A DNA stretch of 39,649 nucleotides from Caryophanales bacterium (GCA_014896555.1 JADBKC010000011.1:1-39649); one strand, 5' to 3'. Shown: positions 9,203 through 17,876, counted from the stretch's first letter. Notes: generated by a model from the sequence alone, not told the origin. Numbers and translations: made by a program.

Positions 9203-9220
9203 TTGGCATCAAACTTGCAT
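9203..9220 (+). promoter_or_regulatory. Sigma-54 (SigL) promoter of the bkd operon
   Basis: TTGGCATCAAACTTGCAT matches the -24/-12 consensus. The invariant GG (9205-9206) and GC (9217-9218) are separated by exactly 10 bp. It lies between the sigma-54 activator bkdR and its target genes, so I consider it near certain. Confidence 0.93.
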
Positions 9221-9334
9221 GAGAAAGAATGAGGAAGGGATAGAAAGGTAGAACTGGAAAAGGAGTCGTCCTTTTCGCACTCATTGACTGAAAAAATGAA
9301 GAAACGTACGGCTGTGGTAAATTCGAAGTGAACC

Positions 9335-9448
9335 ATGCGGGCAATGAATTTGTTGCAGAGAATCGTACGATATTTGTTGGATCTTGTTCTCGATATAGCT
9401 GCTGTTTTATACTCATACAAGCAATGGAATGTTGGTCAAGAAATTTAG
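9335..9448 (+). CDS. Possible 37-codon leader ORF between the sigma-54 promoter and bcd
   Basis: ATG 9335 (second in-frame ATG at 9344) opens 37 codons ending in TAG. The product would begin [17 protein letters not shown] and is Leu/Val/Ile-rich and amphipathic. A GAAGTGA sequence lies just upstream at short spacing. A 12-codon frame (ATG 9296 to TGA 9331) ends 3 bases before it in the same phase. I recognise no family. It could be a leader peptide, a small membrane-associated protein, or chance. It lies within the roughly 300-base 5' leader of the bcd transcript. Confidence 0.25.
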   Translation: MRAMNLLQRIVRYLLDLVLDIAAVLYSYKQWNVGQEI

Positions 9449-9531
9449 CATTCCAATCTTCAGACCGACAAATAATATGTTTTTGTCCTTTGGCTTTATA
9501 CTGGATTGAACATCATGTGGGAGGAATTCGG

Positions 9532-10629
9532 ATGGAAATATTTCGCTATATGGAAAAATACGATTATGAACAATTATTGTTTTGCCAAGATCAAAATTCT
9601 GGGCTAAAAGCTATTATTGCCATACATGACACAACATTGGGACCTGCCCTCGGCGGAACGAGAATGTGGACGTATGAATCAGAAGAAGCGGCAATCGAAG
9701 ACGCCCTTCGATTGGCGAGAGGCATGACGTATAAAAATGCGGCAGCAGGATTGAACTTGGGCGGAGGGAAAACCGTCATTATTGGAGATCCTCACAAAGA
9801 CAAAAATGAAGAAATGTTTCGGGCGCTCGGACGATTTATTCAAGGTTTAAACGGGCGTTATATTACGGCGGAAGATGTGGGTACAACGGTAGCGGATATG
9901 GATATCATTCATGAAGAAACCGATTTTGTCACCGGCATTTCTCCTGCTTTCGGATCTTCAGGGAACCCTTCTCCCGTCACAGCATATGGCTGTTATGTCG
10001 GAATGAAGGCAGCGGCAAAAGAAGCATTTGGATCTGACTCATTAGAGGGGTTGACAATAGCGGTTCAAGGGGCAGGGAATGTTGCTTATCATTTATGCAA
10101 ATATCTTCATGAAGAACGGGCGCGTTTGATTGTAACGGATATTCATAAAGAACCGGTTCAACGCATTGTTCAAGAGTTTGGGGCGGAAGCGGTTAATCCA
10201 AATGACATCTATTCTGTAGAAGCGGACATCTTTTCACCTTGCGCCCTTGGTGCCATTCTGAACGATGAAACCATTCCGAAATTAAAAGCGAAAGTCGTGG
10301 CGGGTTCTGCCAATAATCAGCTAAAAGAGGCGAAACACGGGGATATGCTCTATGAAATGGGCATTGTTTATGCTCCGGATTATGTGATTAATGCCGGTGG
10401 AGTAATCAATGTTGCTGATGAACTTTACGGCTACAACCGCGAACGCGCATTAAAAAAAGTAGAACAAATTTATCAAAACATTGAAAAGGTATTCGAAATT
10501 TCTAAAAGAGACGGGATTCCGACTTATATTGCGGCCGACCGTATGGCAGAAGAAAGAATTGAAAATATCCGCCATTCTCGGAGCCAATTTTTAACCAACA
10601 GCAAACATATACTCAATCTCCGCCGATGA
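9532..10629 (+). CDS. bcd: Branched-chain amino acid (leucine) dehydrogenase
   Basis: NAD-dependent enzyme of the Glu/Leu/Phe/Val dehydrogenase family that deaminates Leu, Ile and Val to 2-oxo acids, the substrates of the BKD complex. ATG 9532 with GGGAGG seven bases upstream gives 365 residues, the family's normal size. The open frame extends further upstream to about 9328, but that part has no homology and no ribosome-binding site. Visible are the substrate-binding [10 protein letters not shown], the catalytic lysine region [30 protein letters not shown] and the NAD-binding [11 protein letters not shown], then [17 protein letters not shown]. It is first in the operon here, with no ptb before it. 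Confidence 0.95.
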   Translation: MEIFRYMEKYDYEQLLFCQDQNSGLKAIIAIHDTTLGPALGGTRMWTYESEEAAIEDALRLARGMTYKNAAAGLNLGGGKTVIIGDPHKDKNEEMFRALGRFIQGLNGRYITAEDVGTTVADMDIIHEETDFVTGISPAFGSSGNPSPVTAYGCYVGMKAAAKEAFGSDSLEGLTIAVQGAGNVAYHLCKYLHEERARLIVTDIHKEPVQRIVQEFGAEAVNPNDIYSVEADIFSPCALGAILNDETIPKLKAKVVAGSANNQLKEAKHGDMLYEMGIVYAPDYVINAGGVINVADELYGYNRERALKKVEQIYQNIEKVFEISKRDGIPTYIAADRMAEERIENIRHSRSQFLTNSKHILNLRR

Positions 10630-10720
10630 AGAGATTGAAATACTATTATAGTAAAAAATCAATCCTTTCCATAGAGCGTGAACCACGAGCCAATTTGGTT
10701 TTGATAAGGAGGATTTCCTG

Positions 10721-12145
10721 ATGGCAAAAGAATATGACATCGTGATTTTAGGAGGAGGGACGGGTGGATATGTGGCGGCCATACGGGCTTCCCAACTTGG
10801 ATTGAAGACCGCGGTTGTCGAAAAAGAAAAACTAGGAGGCACTTGCCTTCATAAAGGATGTATTCCAAGCAAATCACTTTTAAGAAGCGCGGAAGTTTTT
10901 GCGCAAACAAAAAACGGTGAAGAATATGGCATACTTGCCAAAGAAATTACACTTGATTTTCAAAAAGTACAAATTCGGAAGCAACGGATTGTGGAACAGC
11001 TTTATCTCGGTGTTCAACAGTTAATGAAAAAAGGAAAAATTGATGTGTATGAAGGGATCGGCCGGATTTTAGGTCCATCCATTTTTGCTCCGGTTGCCGG
11101 GACGATTTCCGTTGAAATGGACGATGGGAATGAAAACGAAATTTTGATCCCTCAACATGTCATCATAGCCACAGGTTCGCGGCCAAAGACATTGGATGGT
11201 TTGGAAATAGACGGGGATTTTATTTTATCCTCCAACGAAGCTCTGGAGCTGTCCCATGTTCCGTCTTCCGTTTTGATTGTAGGGGGAGGGGCGATCGGAA
11301 TAGAATGGGCCTCGATGCTAAGGGATTTTGGATCGGATGTTGCGATCATCGAATATGCCCCACGTCTTCTTCCGTCTGAAGATCACGATATTTCAAAAGA
11401 ATTGGAAATTAGGCTGAAGAAAAAAGGGATCCGAATTGCAACAAATGCGAAAGTTCTCCCGAATACGGTCAAAAAAGGAAAGACAACGGCTACAGTCCAA
11501 GTAGAAGTAAACGGGGAACGACTGGCGTATTCAGCTGAAAAAATTCTAGTTTGCGTTGGTCGTCAAGCGAACATTGAAGATATCGGATTGGAAAACACCG
11601 ATATTCAAGTAAATCAGGGGGTCATTCAAGTCAACGATTATTTTCAGACAAAAGAGCGCCATATTTATGCGATAGGGGACGTCATTGGAGGAATGCAATT
11701 GGCTCACGTGGCTTCCCGTGAAGGAATGATTGCGGTCGAGCATATTGCGGGTTTGAATCCTGAACCGCTTGACTATTCGCTTGTTCCGAACTGCATTTAT
11801 TCATCTCCTGAAATCGCCAGTGTTGGCTGGACGGAACAAGAAGCAAAGGAAAAAGGACTGAATTTGAAAATGGGAACATTTCCGTTCCAAGCTGTTGGAA
11901 AAGCGCTTGTTTACGGACAGTCCGATGGATTTGTCAAGTTGATTGTCGATCGGGACACGGATGACGTCTTAGGAGTTCATATGATTGGTCCTCATGTGAC
12001 CGATATGATATCCGAAGCCGGATTGGCGCGCTTTTTAGATGCTGCTGCTTGGGAAGTGGCTCATGCCATTCATCCGCATCCTACTTTGAGTGAAGCGTTG
12101 GGAGAGGCGGCCTTTTCCGTTGATGGAAAGGCTGTCAATCTGTGA
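10721..12145 (+). CDS. lpdV: Dihydrolipoyl dehydrogenase, E3 of the branched-chain 2-oxoacid dehydrogenase complex
   Basis: FAD flavoenzyme that reoxidises the dihydrolipoyl groups of the E2 subunit with NAD. The product has 474 residues. The FAD-binding motif ILGGGTGGYVAAIRA is at the N-terminus. The redox disulfide is in GGTCLHKGCIPSK (Cys-X4-Cys). The NAD-binding motif is VGGGAIGIEWASML, the second FAD motif IYAIGDVIGG, and the catalytic His-Glu pair HPHPTLSEALGEA is near the C-terminus. The Shine-Dalgarno AAGGAGG precedes the ATG. It follows bcd by about 90 bases, where buk lies in B. subtilis, and precedes bkdAA. Confidence 0.95.
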   Translation: MAKEYDIVILGGGTGGYVAAIRASQLGLKTAVVEKEKLGGTCLHKGCIPSKSLLRSAEVFAQTKNGEEYGILAKEITLDFQKVQIRKQRIVEQLYLGVQQLMKKGKIDVYEGIGRILGPSIFAPVAGTISVEMDDGNENEILIPQHVIIATGSRPKTLDGLEIDGDFILSSNEALELSHVPSSVLIVGGGAIGIEWASMLRDFGSDVAIIEYAPRLLPSEDHDISKELEIRLKKKGIRIATNAKVLPNTVKKGKTTATVQVEVNGERLAYSAEKILVCVGRQANIEDIGLENTDIQVNQGVIQVNDYFQTKERHIYAIGDVIGGMQLAHVASREGMIAVEHIAGLNPEPLDYSLVPNCIYSSPEIASVGWTEQEAKEKGLNLKMGTFPFQAVGKALVYGQSDGFVKLIVDRDTDDVLGVHMIGPHVTDMISEAGLARFLDAAAWEVAHAIHPHPTLSEALGEAAFSVDGKAVNL

Positions 12146-12172
12146 TGCAAGAGAAGGAATGGAGGGTTTCAA

Positions 12173-13171
12173 ATGGTTCAAAACCGACATAAGGAATTGG
12201 GCATAAGCGACGAGAGAGTTTTAGAGATGTATAAAACGATGCTTATGGCTCGTAAGATAGATGAACGTATGTGGCTTCTGAATCGCTCAGGAAAGATTCC
12301 GTTTGTCGTTTCTTGCCAAGGACATGAAGCAGCCCAAGTGGGAGCAGCCTTTGCACTGGATGCAAAAAAAGACTATGTACTCCCTTATTACAGAGGTGTA
12401 GGGATTGTACTGTCCTTTGGAATGACAGCAAGGGATTTAATGCTTTCTGGTTTTGCAAAAGCGGAAGACCCAAATTCAGGCGGCAGGCAAATGCCGGGAC
12501 ATTTCAGCCAAAAGAAGCTTCATATAGTCACCGGATCCTCTCCAGTCACCACGCAAGTGCCTCATGCAGTCGGCATTGCACTGGCGGGAAAAATGGAGAA
12601 AAAAGATTTAGTTGCGTTAGCAACGTTTGGCGAAGGTTCTTCCAATCAAGGCGACTTCCATGAAGCGGCTAATTTTGCGGGCGTTCATAAGCTTCCGGTT
12701 ATTTTTATGTGCGAAAATAATCAATATGCGATTTCTGTTCCGCTTGAAAAACAGCTTACCTGCGAAAGAGTGTCCGATCGAGCCGTCGGTTATGGAATGC
12801 CGGGCTATACGGTGAACGGCATGGATCCGCTTGAAGTTTATAAGGTGGTAAAAGAAGCAGCGGACCGTGCCCGCAAAGGAGAAGGGCCAACCTTAATTGA
12901 AACAGTAACCTATCGTTTGACGCCGCATTCTTCAGATGACGATGACTCGAGCTACCGTTCTCCGGATGAGGTGGCGGAAGCGAAAACAAAAGATCCGATT
13001 ATCGTTTTTGGCGCTTATTTAAAAGAAGTGGGTGTCATGGATGACAAGCTTGAAAAGGAAATTCATAACGAAGTAATGGAGATCGTGAATGAAGCAACGG
13101 AGTATGCGGAGCAAGCACCATATGCGTTGCCGGAAGACGCACTGAAATATGTCTATAAGGAATCATTGTAA
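12173..13171 (+). CDS. bkdAA: 2-oxoisovalerate dehydrogenase E1 alpha subunit
   Basis: Thiamine-diphosphate-dependent E1 component alpha chain, forming an alpha2beta2 decarboxylase with BkdAB. The product has 332 residues, close to the B. subtilis protein. The ThDP/Mg motif GEGSSNQGDFHEAANFAG ends in the ENNQYAIS segment. The conserved TYRLTPHSSDDDDSSYR loop corresponds to the regulated phosphorylation loop of mitochondrial homologues. ATG 12173 has GGAGGG nine bases upstream. It is part of the lpdV-bkdAA-bkdAB-bkdB run, with a 27-base gap from lpdV and 12 bases to bkdAB, so co-translation is likely. Confidence 0.95.
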   Translation: MVQNRHKELGISDERVLEMYKTMLMARKIDERMWLLNRSGKIPFVVSCQGHEAAQVGAAFALDAKKDYVLPYYRGVGIVLSFGMTARDLMLSGFAKAEDPNSGGRQMPGHFSQKKLHIVTGSSPVTTQVPHAVGIALAGKMEKKDLVALATFGEGSSNQGDFHEAANFAGVHKLPVIFMCENNQYAISVPLEKQLTCERVSDRAVGYGMPGYTVNGMDPLEVYKVVKEAADRARKGEGPTLIETVTYRLTPHSSDDDDSSYRSPDEVAEAKTKDPIIVFGAYLKEVGVMDDKLEKEIHNEVMEIVNEATEYAEQAPYALPEDALKYVYKESL

Positions 13172-13183
13172 GGGGGATTCAAC

Positions 13184-14167
13184 ATGCCTGTCATTTCCTA
13201 TATTGAGGCTGTGACCATGGCAATACGCGAGGAGATGGAACGAGATTCTCGTGTATTCGTGCTTGGAGAAGATGTCGGCAAAAAGGGCGGAGTATTCAAA
13301 GCGACCCAAGGATTATTTGAACAATTTGGGGGAGAACGAGTGATCGATACCCCGTTGGCAGAATCGGCGATAGCCGGTGTAGGAATTGGAGCGGCCCTTT
13401 ATGGGATGCGGCCCATTGCCGAAATGCAATTTGCTGATTTTATTTTGCCCGCTGTCAACCAAATTATTTCGGAAGCGGCTAAGATTCGCTATCGCTCGAA
13501 CAATGATTGGAATTGTCCGCTTGTGATAAGAGCTCCATACGGTGGCGGAGTTCATGGTGCTCTTTACCATTCTCAATCGATGGAAGCCGTTTTTGCCAAC
13601 CAGCCGGGTTTAAAAATTGTGATGCCTTCCACTCCTTATGATGTGAAAGGTCTGTTGAAAGCGGCTGTCCGCGACGATGATCCCGTTTTATTTTTTGAAC
13701 ATAAGCGGGCCTATCGGCTGATCAAAGGAGAAGTGCCTGAAGAGGACTATGTGCTTCCAATCGGAAAAGCGGATATAAAGCGAGAAGGAGATGATGTAAC
13801 CGTTATAACGTACGGTTTATGTGTTCATTTCGCTCTTCAAGCCGCAGAAAGACTCGCAAAGGATGGAATTGAAACGTATATATTGGATTTACGTACTGTT
13901 TATCCTCTTGATAAAGAAGCGATTATAGAAGCAGCCAAAAAAACAGGAAAAGTGCTTCTTGTTACAGAAGATACGAAAGAAGGAAGCATCATGAGTGAAG
14001 TATCGGCCATCATTGCAGAGCATTGTTTATTTGATCTTGACGCTCCTATTAGGCGGCTCGCAGGACCTGATATTCCGGCAATGCCTTATGCCCCTATCAT
14101 GGAAAAATTCTTTATGGTAACTCCTGAAAAAGTGGAAAACGCCATAAGAGATTTAGCAGAGTTTTAA
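13184..14167 (+). CDS. bkdAB: 2-oxoisovalerate dehydrogenase E1 beta subunit
   Basis: Beta chain of the E1 decarboxylase. The 327 residues match the family's normal length. Features seen are FVLGEDVGKKGGVFKAT at the N-terminus, the ThDP-contacting region AEMQFADFILPA, the RAPYGGGVHGALYHSQSMEA segment with the active-site histidine, and the transketolase C-terminal domain DLRTVYPLDKEAI followed by RLAGPDIPAMPYAP. It begins 12 bases after bkdAA behind AAGGGGG. The following gap to bkdB is longer (133 bases) and T-rich, without an obvious terminator. Confidence 0.95.
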   Translation: MPVISYIEAVTMAIREEMERDSRVFVLGEDVGKKGGVFKATQGLFEQFGGERVIDTPLAESAIAGVGIGAALYGMRPIAEMQFADFILPAVNQIISEAAKIRYRSNNDWNCPLVIRAPYGGGVHGALYHSQSMEAVFANQPGLKIVMPSTPYDVKGLLKAAVRDDDPVLFFEHKRAYRLIKGEVPEEDYVLPIGKADIKREGDDVTVITYGLCVHFALQAAERLAKDGIETYILDLRTVYPLDKEAIIEAAKKTGKVLLVTEDTKEGSIMSEVSAIIAEHCLFDLDAPIRRLAGPDIPAMPYAPIMEKFFMVTPEKVENAIRDLAEF

Positions 14168-14300
14168 CCGCACTTTCTTTAGAACCTTTTTTCGGAAGAG
14201 CCGACATAATGCAAATCTTATTTTTTTGGAGTCTATTACACGTCTATTTTGAGTGAGTCGCATGGTCCAAGGAGCAATGAAGATACAAGGAGTGGTTATG

Positions 14301-15584
14301 ATGGCACGGGAAAAAATGACGATGCCGCAGCTAGGCGAAAGTGTGACAGAAGGAACCATTAGCCGGTGGCTTGTAAAACCGGGTGATCATGTCAAAAAAT
14401 ACGATCCGATTGCGGAAGTGTTGACCGATAAAGTGAATGCTGAAGTCCCTTCTTCTTTCACCGGAACGGTCATCGAGCTTGCTTGCACTGAAGGTGAAAC
14501 GCTCGAAGTGGGGGAAGTGATTTGTGTCATTGAAACAAAAGAAGAAAGTTCGACACAGAAAGATACAAGAGAGTCAGAAACGGTGACAATCGAACCCCCT
14601 ATGAAGCATAAGGCGGATGGTCCTGCGGCAAAGACCCGCTTCTCTCCAGCTGTATTAAAGCTTTCACAAGAGTATGGCATTGATTTATCAAAAGTTCCAG
14701 GCTCCGGAAAAGGGGGGCGCATTACGAGAAAAGATGTATGGAAATGGATTGAAACGAATGACCATTCGAAATCGTCCAGTGAAGCACCCGCGGCCGTTCA
14801 TTCGGATGTTGTGGAAGAACAACCGTTGAAACATCTAGAAAAGAATAAATTGGAGAAGCATCCGCATTTATCTGAAACTTACGGTGATTTGGAAATACCG
14901 GTTGCAGGGGTGCGCAAAGCCATTGCCGAACATATGGTTCGAAGCAAGCAAGAAATTCCTCATGCCTGGACCATGATGGAAGTCGACGTTACCAACCTTG
15001 TTCAGTACCGCAATTCCATTAAAGAAGAATTTAAAGAGAGGGAAGGTTTTAACTTAACGTACTTTGCCTTTTTTGTCAAAGCGGCAGCCCAAGCTTTGAA
15101 AGAATATCCACAATTGAACTCAATGTGGGCGGGGGATAAAATCATTCAGAAAAAAGAGATTAACATTTCGATCGCAGTCGCAACGGATGAGGCGCTGTTT
15201 GTACCTGTTATAAAGCGAGTAGATGAAAAAACGATCAAAGGCATTGCGAGGGAAATCAATGAAATGGCTGTTAAAGCACGTACGGGCAGCTTAAAGCAAG
15301 AAGATATGGAAGGCGGCACTTTTACCGTCAATAATACAGGTTCCTTTGGTTCCGTGCAATCCATGGGAATTATCAATTATCCGCAATCGGCCATTTTGCA
15401 GGTGGAATCGATCGTCAAAAGGCTCGTGGTGATGGATAACGGTATGATTGCGGTTCGCGATATGGTCAATCTTTGCCTCTCTCTCGATCATCGAATATTG
15501 GATGGACTCATTGGAGGACGTTTTTTACAAAGGGTTAAAAATATTCTTGAAAATATTTCCGAAGAGAATACACCGATTCATTGA
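14301..15584 (+). CDS. bkdB: Dihydrolipoyl acyltransferase, E2 of the branched-chain 2-oxoacid dehydrogenase complex
   Basis: Core subunit that transfers the branched acyl group to CoA. ATG 14301 has AAGGAGTGG at good distance and gives MAREKMTMPQLGESV, matching family N-termini (427 residues). In-frame starts at 14253 and 14298 are less likely. Domains: lipoyl domain (1-77) with the lipoylated Lys in LTDKVNAEVPSS; a flexible linker; the E1/E3-binding domain (about 112-150, RFSPAVLKLSQEYGIDL); and the catalytic domain (about 195-427) with the active site SLDHRILDGLIGGRFL. Last gene of the operon, followed by a long hairpin terminator. Confidence 0.95.
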   Translation: MAREKMTMPQLGESVTEGTISRWLVKPGDHVKKYDPIAEVLTDKVNAEVPSSFTGTVIELACTEGETLEVGEVICVIETKEESSTQKDTRESETVTIEPPMKHKADGPAAKTRFSPAVLKLSQEYGIDLSKVPGSGKGGRITRKDVWKWIETNDHSKSSSEAPAAVHSDVVEEQPLKHLEKNKLEKHPHLSETYGDLEIPVAGVRKAIAEHMVRSKQEIPHAWTMMEVDVTNLVQYRNSIKEEFKEREGFNLTYFAFFVKAAAQALKEYPQLNSMWAGDKIIQKKEINISIAVATDEALFVPVIKRVDEKTIKGIAREINEMAVKARTGSLKQEDMEGGTFTVNNTGSFGSVQSMGIINYPQSAILQVESIVKRLVVMDNGMIAVRDMVNLCLSLDHRILDGLIGGRFLQRVKNILENISEENTPIH

Positions 15585-15647
15585 ATAAAATCGCTCGGAA
15601 ATTTCACTTTTCTTCTAAGACCATGAACAGAAACATAAAAGACAAAT

Positions 15648-15723
15648 GGCTGACTCAAAAGAATAGGGCCTATTCCCCCTCATCGTGGATAGGAGGAATC
15701 AGCCCTTTATGAGTCAGCTTTTT
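15648..15723 (+). terminator. Long nested hairpin, terminator of the bkd operon, MITE-like ends
   Basis: Outer arms GCTGACTCA (15649-15657) and TGAGTCAGC (15710-15718) are perfect. Inner pairs are GGGC (15666-15669) / GCCC (15702-15705) and ATTCC (15672-15676) / GGAAT (15695-15699). Five T follow. It lies between convergent bkdB and the DUF1002 gene and may serve both. The 70-nt nested structure is longer than ordinary terminators. Confidence 0.7.
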
Positions 15724-15736
15724 GCCTATTTAGAGA

Positions 15737-16597
15737 TTATTTAAAAAGTCCTGCAATGGAGTTAACAATCGATTGCAGAAAGTCGATGATCGATTGGAGG
15801 AAGCTTTTCCCTTCATCCGAATTTTTCAATTCATTCCATTTCTCTTTTGCTTTGTCAATTTGAGAATTGACAGCATCCCAGTTGATGTGCAAACCTTTCA
15901 TTTTGTCGAATAAAGAGACTAACTGATCTTTTTGATCCGGCGTCAAGGAAATATTTAAATCATTGGCCACGTTGTTGATGATCACTTGAATATCTTCTTT
16001 TGTTTTAGGGTTTTGTTTAGCGATTTCTTCTTTAATTTTTTCTATTAATTGTGTAGCGTCGTTTTTTCCGATATCATCGGCCAATTTGGCAGTTGTCACC
16101 ATTTCTTGATTGGCCACTTGTTTTTGTGCTTCAGGAATTTGTTTGCCTGTTGTGGATTCATAGGCTTTAATGATGCCGGTAAGCGCAGCCGTTCCTGATA
16201 CGTCAAACGGTGCCGTAATATAAATATCGGCATCTTTCACACCTGCTGTTGTCAACGCGTTCATATACATTTCTTTCGATACCCATGTAATATGATTCGT
16301 TTGCACTTTCAGGCCATAGCCACTTTCTTTAGTGGTAATTTTACTGGAAGAAATGGCTTTCGTGCCAATTTGCGAATTAGGAATATAGTTCCCCAAATAC
16401 TTATGTTCTTCGGCGTTCGTAACCGTGATTGTATTGACATCGCCGGATACGCCCATTTCATTTAAAACTTGTTCTTTTTGCTGAGGGGTTAAATCCGCTC
16501 CGAGAGTGACGGTTGTTTCGCCCGTAATGCTGTCAGCCTGCACAGACATCGTGAAACCCAATGTAAAGATGGCAAGCAATAAAAATAACTTTTTCAT
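15737..16597 (-). CDS. Secreted DUF1002-domain protein
   Basis: A 286-residue protein with a clear signal peptide (MKKLFLLLAIFTLGF, cleavage after VQA near residue 21). The body is a DUF1002 domain, a Firmicute family of unknown function that includes B. subtilis YpuA. Conserved-looking stretches are VTLGADLTPQQKEQVLNEMG, the YITAPFDVSGTAALTGIIKAYE segment and a helical, charged C-terminal half ending in a short hydrophobic tail (IIDFLQSIVNSIAGLF). There is no catalytic motif I can name. The Shine-Dalgarno GGAGAGG is at good spacing. It is monocistronic, convergent with the bkd operon. Confidence 0.85.
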   Translation of the reverse strand: MKKLFLLLAIFTLGFTMSVQADSITGETTVTLGADLTPQQKEQVLNEMGVSGDVNTITVTNAEEHKYLGNYIPNSQIGTKAISSSKITTKESGYGLKVQTNHITWVSKEMYMNALTTAGVKDADIYITAPFDVSGTAALTGIIKAYESTTGKQIPEAQKQVANQEMVTTAKLADDIGKNDATQLIEKIKEEIAKQNPKTKEDIQVIINNVANDLNISLTPDQKDQLVSLFDKMKGLHINWDAVNSQIDKAKEKWNELKNSDEGKSFLQSIIDFLQSIVNSIAGLFK

Positions 16598-16632
16598 AAA
16601 ATCCTCTCCTGTACTTTTTCCCTTTCGTTTAA

Positions 16633-16661
16633 GGTATATAATAAGATTTCAGCAATGTTAA
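16633..16661 (-). promoter_or_regulatory. Candidate sigma-A promoter of the DUF1002 gene
   Basis: On the minus strand TTAACA (complement of 16656-16661) is followed after 17 bp by TATACC (complement of 16633-16638), about 36 bases before the start codon. Four of six -10 positions match. Confidence 0.45.
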
Positions 16662-17126
16662 GACGGTTGCCAAATGTACGGCGGACAGACGACTATTGAG
16701 ACATGTGATCAACGTACATTCCGCCGGCACCATCCTTTTCTCTTTCTCTTTCGCCTTGAAGCGGCTTGTTGAAAGAGAAGGACTTTTCTAATTCTTTATT
16801 TTAATCGAAATGCAAATGGTTCTACAACTTTTTCTGCAATTCATAGTCCAAGTCGCTACTTTCGTCCTTTTTAGGAAATGGATCGTAAGAAAATCATATA
16901 CTGAAATAAACAGGGCGATCGAAAAAACGAACGTCCTTTTTGGAAAGGTATGAAATTGGCGGCTTTTTATGATAAAAGCGATGAGTATCAGAAAAAAACT
17001 TGCCTGCTTAAAAAAGAGCGCCGTTGATCGACGCCCAATATTAGGGAGTTTAGGGTATGGATCTTGTTATATCATGATTTTACCCTAATTTTTGATGGAT
17101 AAACCTTTTATCATACCATAAAAAAT
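16662..17126. other. Non-coding stretch with several hairpins upstream of brxB
   Basis: I find no convincing gene here. Visible structures are CGGCGGA (16679 onward) paired with TCCGCCG about 40 bases later; TTCTCTTTC / GAAAGAGAA around 16740-16783; a GCG-rich stem near 17021-17036 with a run of A on its left, giving a minus-strand terminator shape; and TTAGGGTA / TACCCTAA (17050-17088) followed by TTTTT, a plus-strand terminator shape. With no gene upstream for these hairpins to terminate, a small RNA is possible. Confidence 0.4.
17050..17093 (+). terminator. Terminator-like hairpin with no upstream gene on its strand
   Basis: Perfect 8-bp arms TTAGGGTA (17050-17057) and TACCCTAA (17081-17088), 23-base loop, then TTTTT. 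It lies upstream of the brxB promoter, so it cannot terminate brxB and may end an unannotated transcript. Confidence 0.5.
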
Positions 17127-17155
17127 TTGAAAATAAAGGTAAATTCCTTTATGAT
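17127..17155 (+). promoter_or_regulatory. Sigma-A promoter of brxB
   Basis: TTGAAA (17127-17132), 17-bp spacer, TATGAT (17150-17155), 31 bases before the brxB start codon. Confidence 0.75.
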
Positions 17156-17186
17156 AGGTACATGATAGGGAAAGGAGGAACAGCCC

Positions 17187-17624
17187 ATGAGCATGAATTT
17201 TAACATTTTTATGAATGATGTCGTCAATCAATCTCGTAAAGAAATGGTCGATGCTGGGTATAGAGAACTTAGAACTCCGGAAGAAGTGGATGAAGCGTTG
17301 CAGAAAAAAGGCACGACTCTTGTGATGGTGAACTCGGTTTGCGGATGCGCCGGAGGAATTGCACGTCCTGCTGCTGCTTATGCGATCCACTACGATAAGC
17401 GTCCGGATCAGCTTGTTACAGTTTTTGCCGGACAGGATAAAGAAGCGACAGCGAAAGCTCGCAGCTATTTTACCGGCTATCCGCCTTCTTCTCCATCTTT
17501 CGCCCTTTTAAAAGACGGGAAACTGGTTGCCATGGTGGAACGGCATGAAATTGAAGGACATGAGCCTATGGATGTGGTTCAAAAATTGCAAGCGGCTTTT
17601 GATCAATATTGCGAAGAAGTGTAG
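17187..17624 (+). CDS. brxB: Bacilliredoxin BrxB (YqiW)
   Basis: Thioredoxin-like protein of the BrxA/BrxB family that removes bacillithiol from S-bacillithiolated proteins after oxidative stress. The 145 residues match the family length. The characteristic Cys-Gly-Cys motif is in [14 protein letters not shown] (Cys52 and Cys54), followed by the conserved [10 protein letters not shown] and [15 protein letters not shown] segments. AAAGGAGG lies just before the ATG. B. subtilis yqiW lies in the same part of the chromosome, upstream of yqjA. Confidence 0.95.
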   Translation: MSMNFNIFMNDVVNQSRKEMVDAGYRELRTPEEVDEALQKKGTTLVMVNSVCGCAGGIARPAAAYAIHYDKRPDQLVTVFAGQDKEATAKARSYFTGYPPSSPSFALLKDGKLVAMVERHEIEGHEPMDVVQKLQAAFDQYCEEV

Positions 17625-17696
17625 GATGAAAGCGAATCTGTTTTTCTATCAAATTGTTTAAGTGAAAACCGTTTCAAACAGAAAGATCTAATGAAG

Positions 17697-17794
17697 GCTG
17701 GCTCAACAAGGTGAGTTCTATCAAATGTGTGTTCCTTTAAGTTCTGCATTTGATAAGGGCTTTTGACATTCCTTGTGATCCAGCTCATTTTTTT
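17697..17794 (+). terminator. Long imperfect hairpin after brxB, terminator or MITE-like element
   Basis: GCTGG and ACAAGG on the left pair with CCTTGT and CCAGC on the right. Nested inside is a perfect ATCAAATG (17720-17727) / CATTTGAT (17747-17754), and seven T follow. The left end GGCTGGCTCAACA resembles that of the bkdB hairpin (GGCTGACTCAAAA), so both may belong to one repeat family. Confidence 0.55.
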
Positions 17795-17876
17795 GATCAT
17801 TTGGTCCAAAGTGATTTAGCTTGAAAACGAAGAGAGGGTTCGACATACTAAAGAAGAAAATAACAGATTTGGGGTT

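Noticed and set aside
9328-9531. 68-codon upstream extension of bcd in frame
   Set aside because: The extension has no family similarity and many Cys and aromatic residues. A strong ribosome-binding site lies in front of ATG 9532, where the family's N-terminus begins.
9221-9531. Decayed ptb in the bkd leader
   Set aside because: None of the three plus frames resembles phosphotransbutyrylase, so there is no evidence for a remnant.
17663-17676. CcpA cre-like site TGAAAACCGTTTCA
   Set aside because: It deviates from the cre consensus at the central CG and lies between brxB and yqjA, downstream of any visible promoter.
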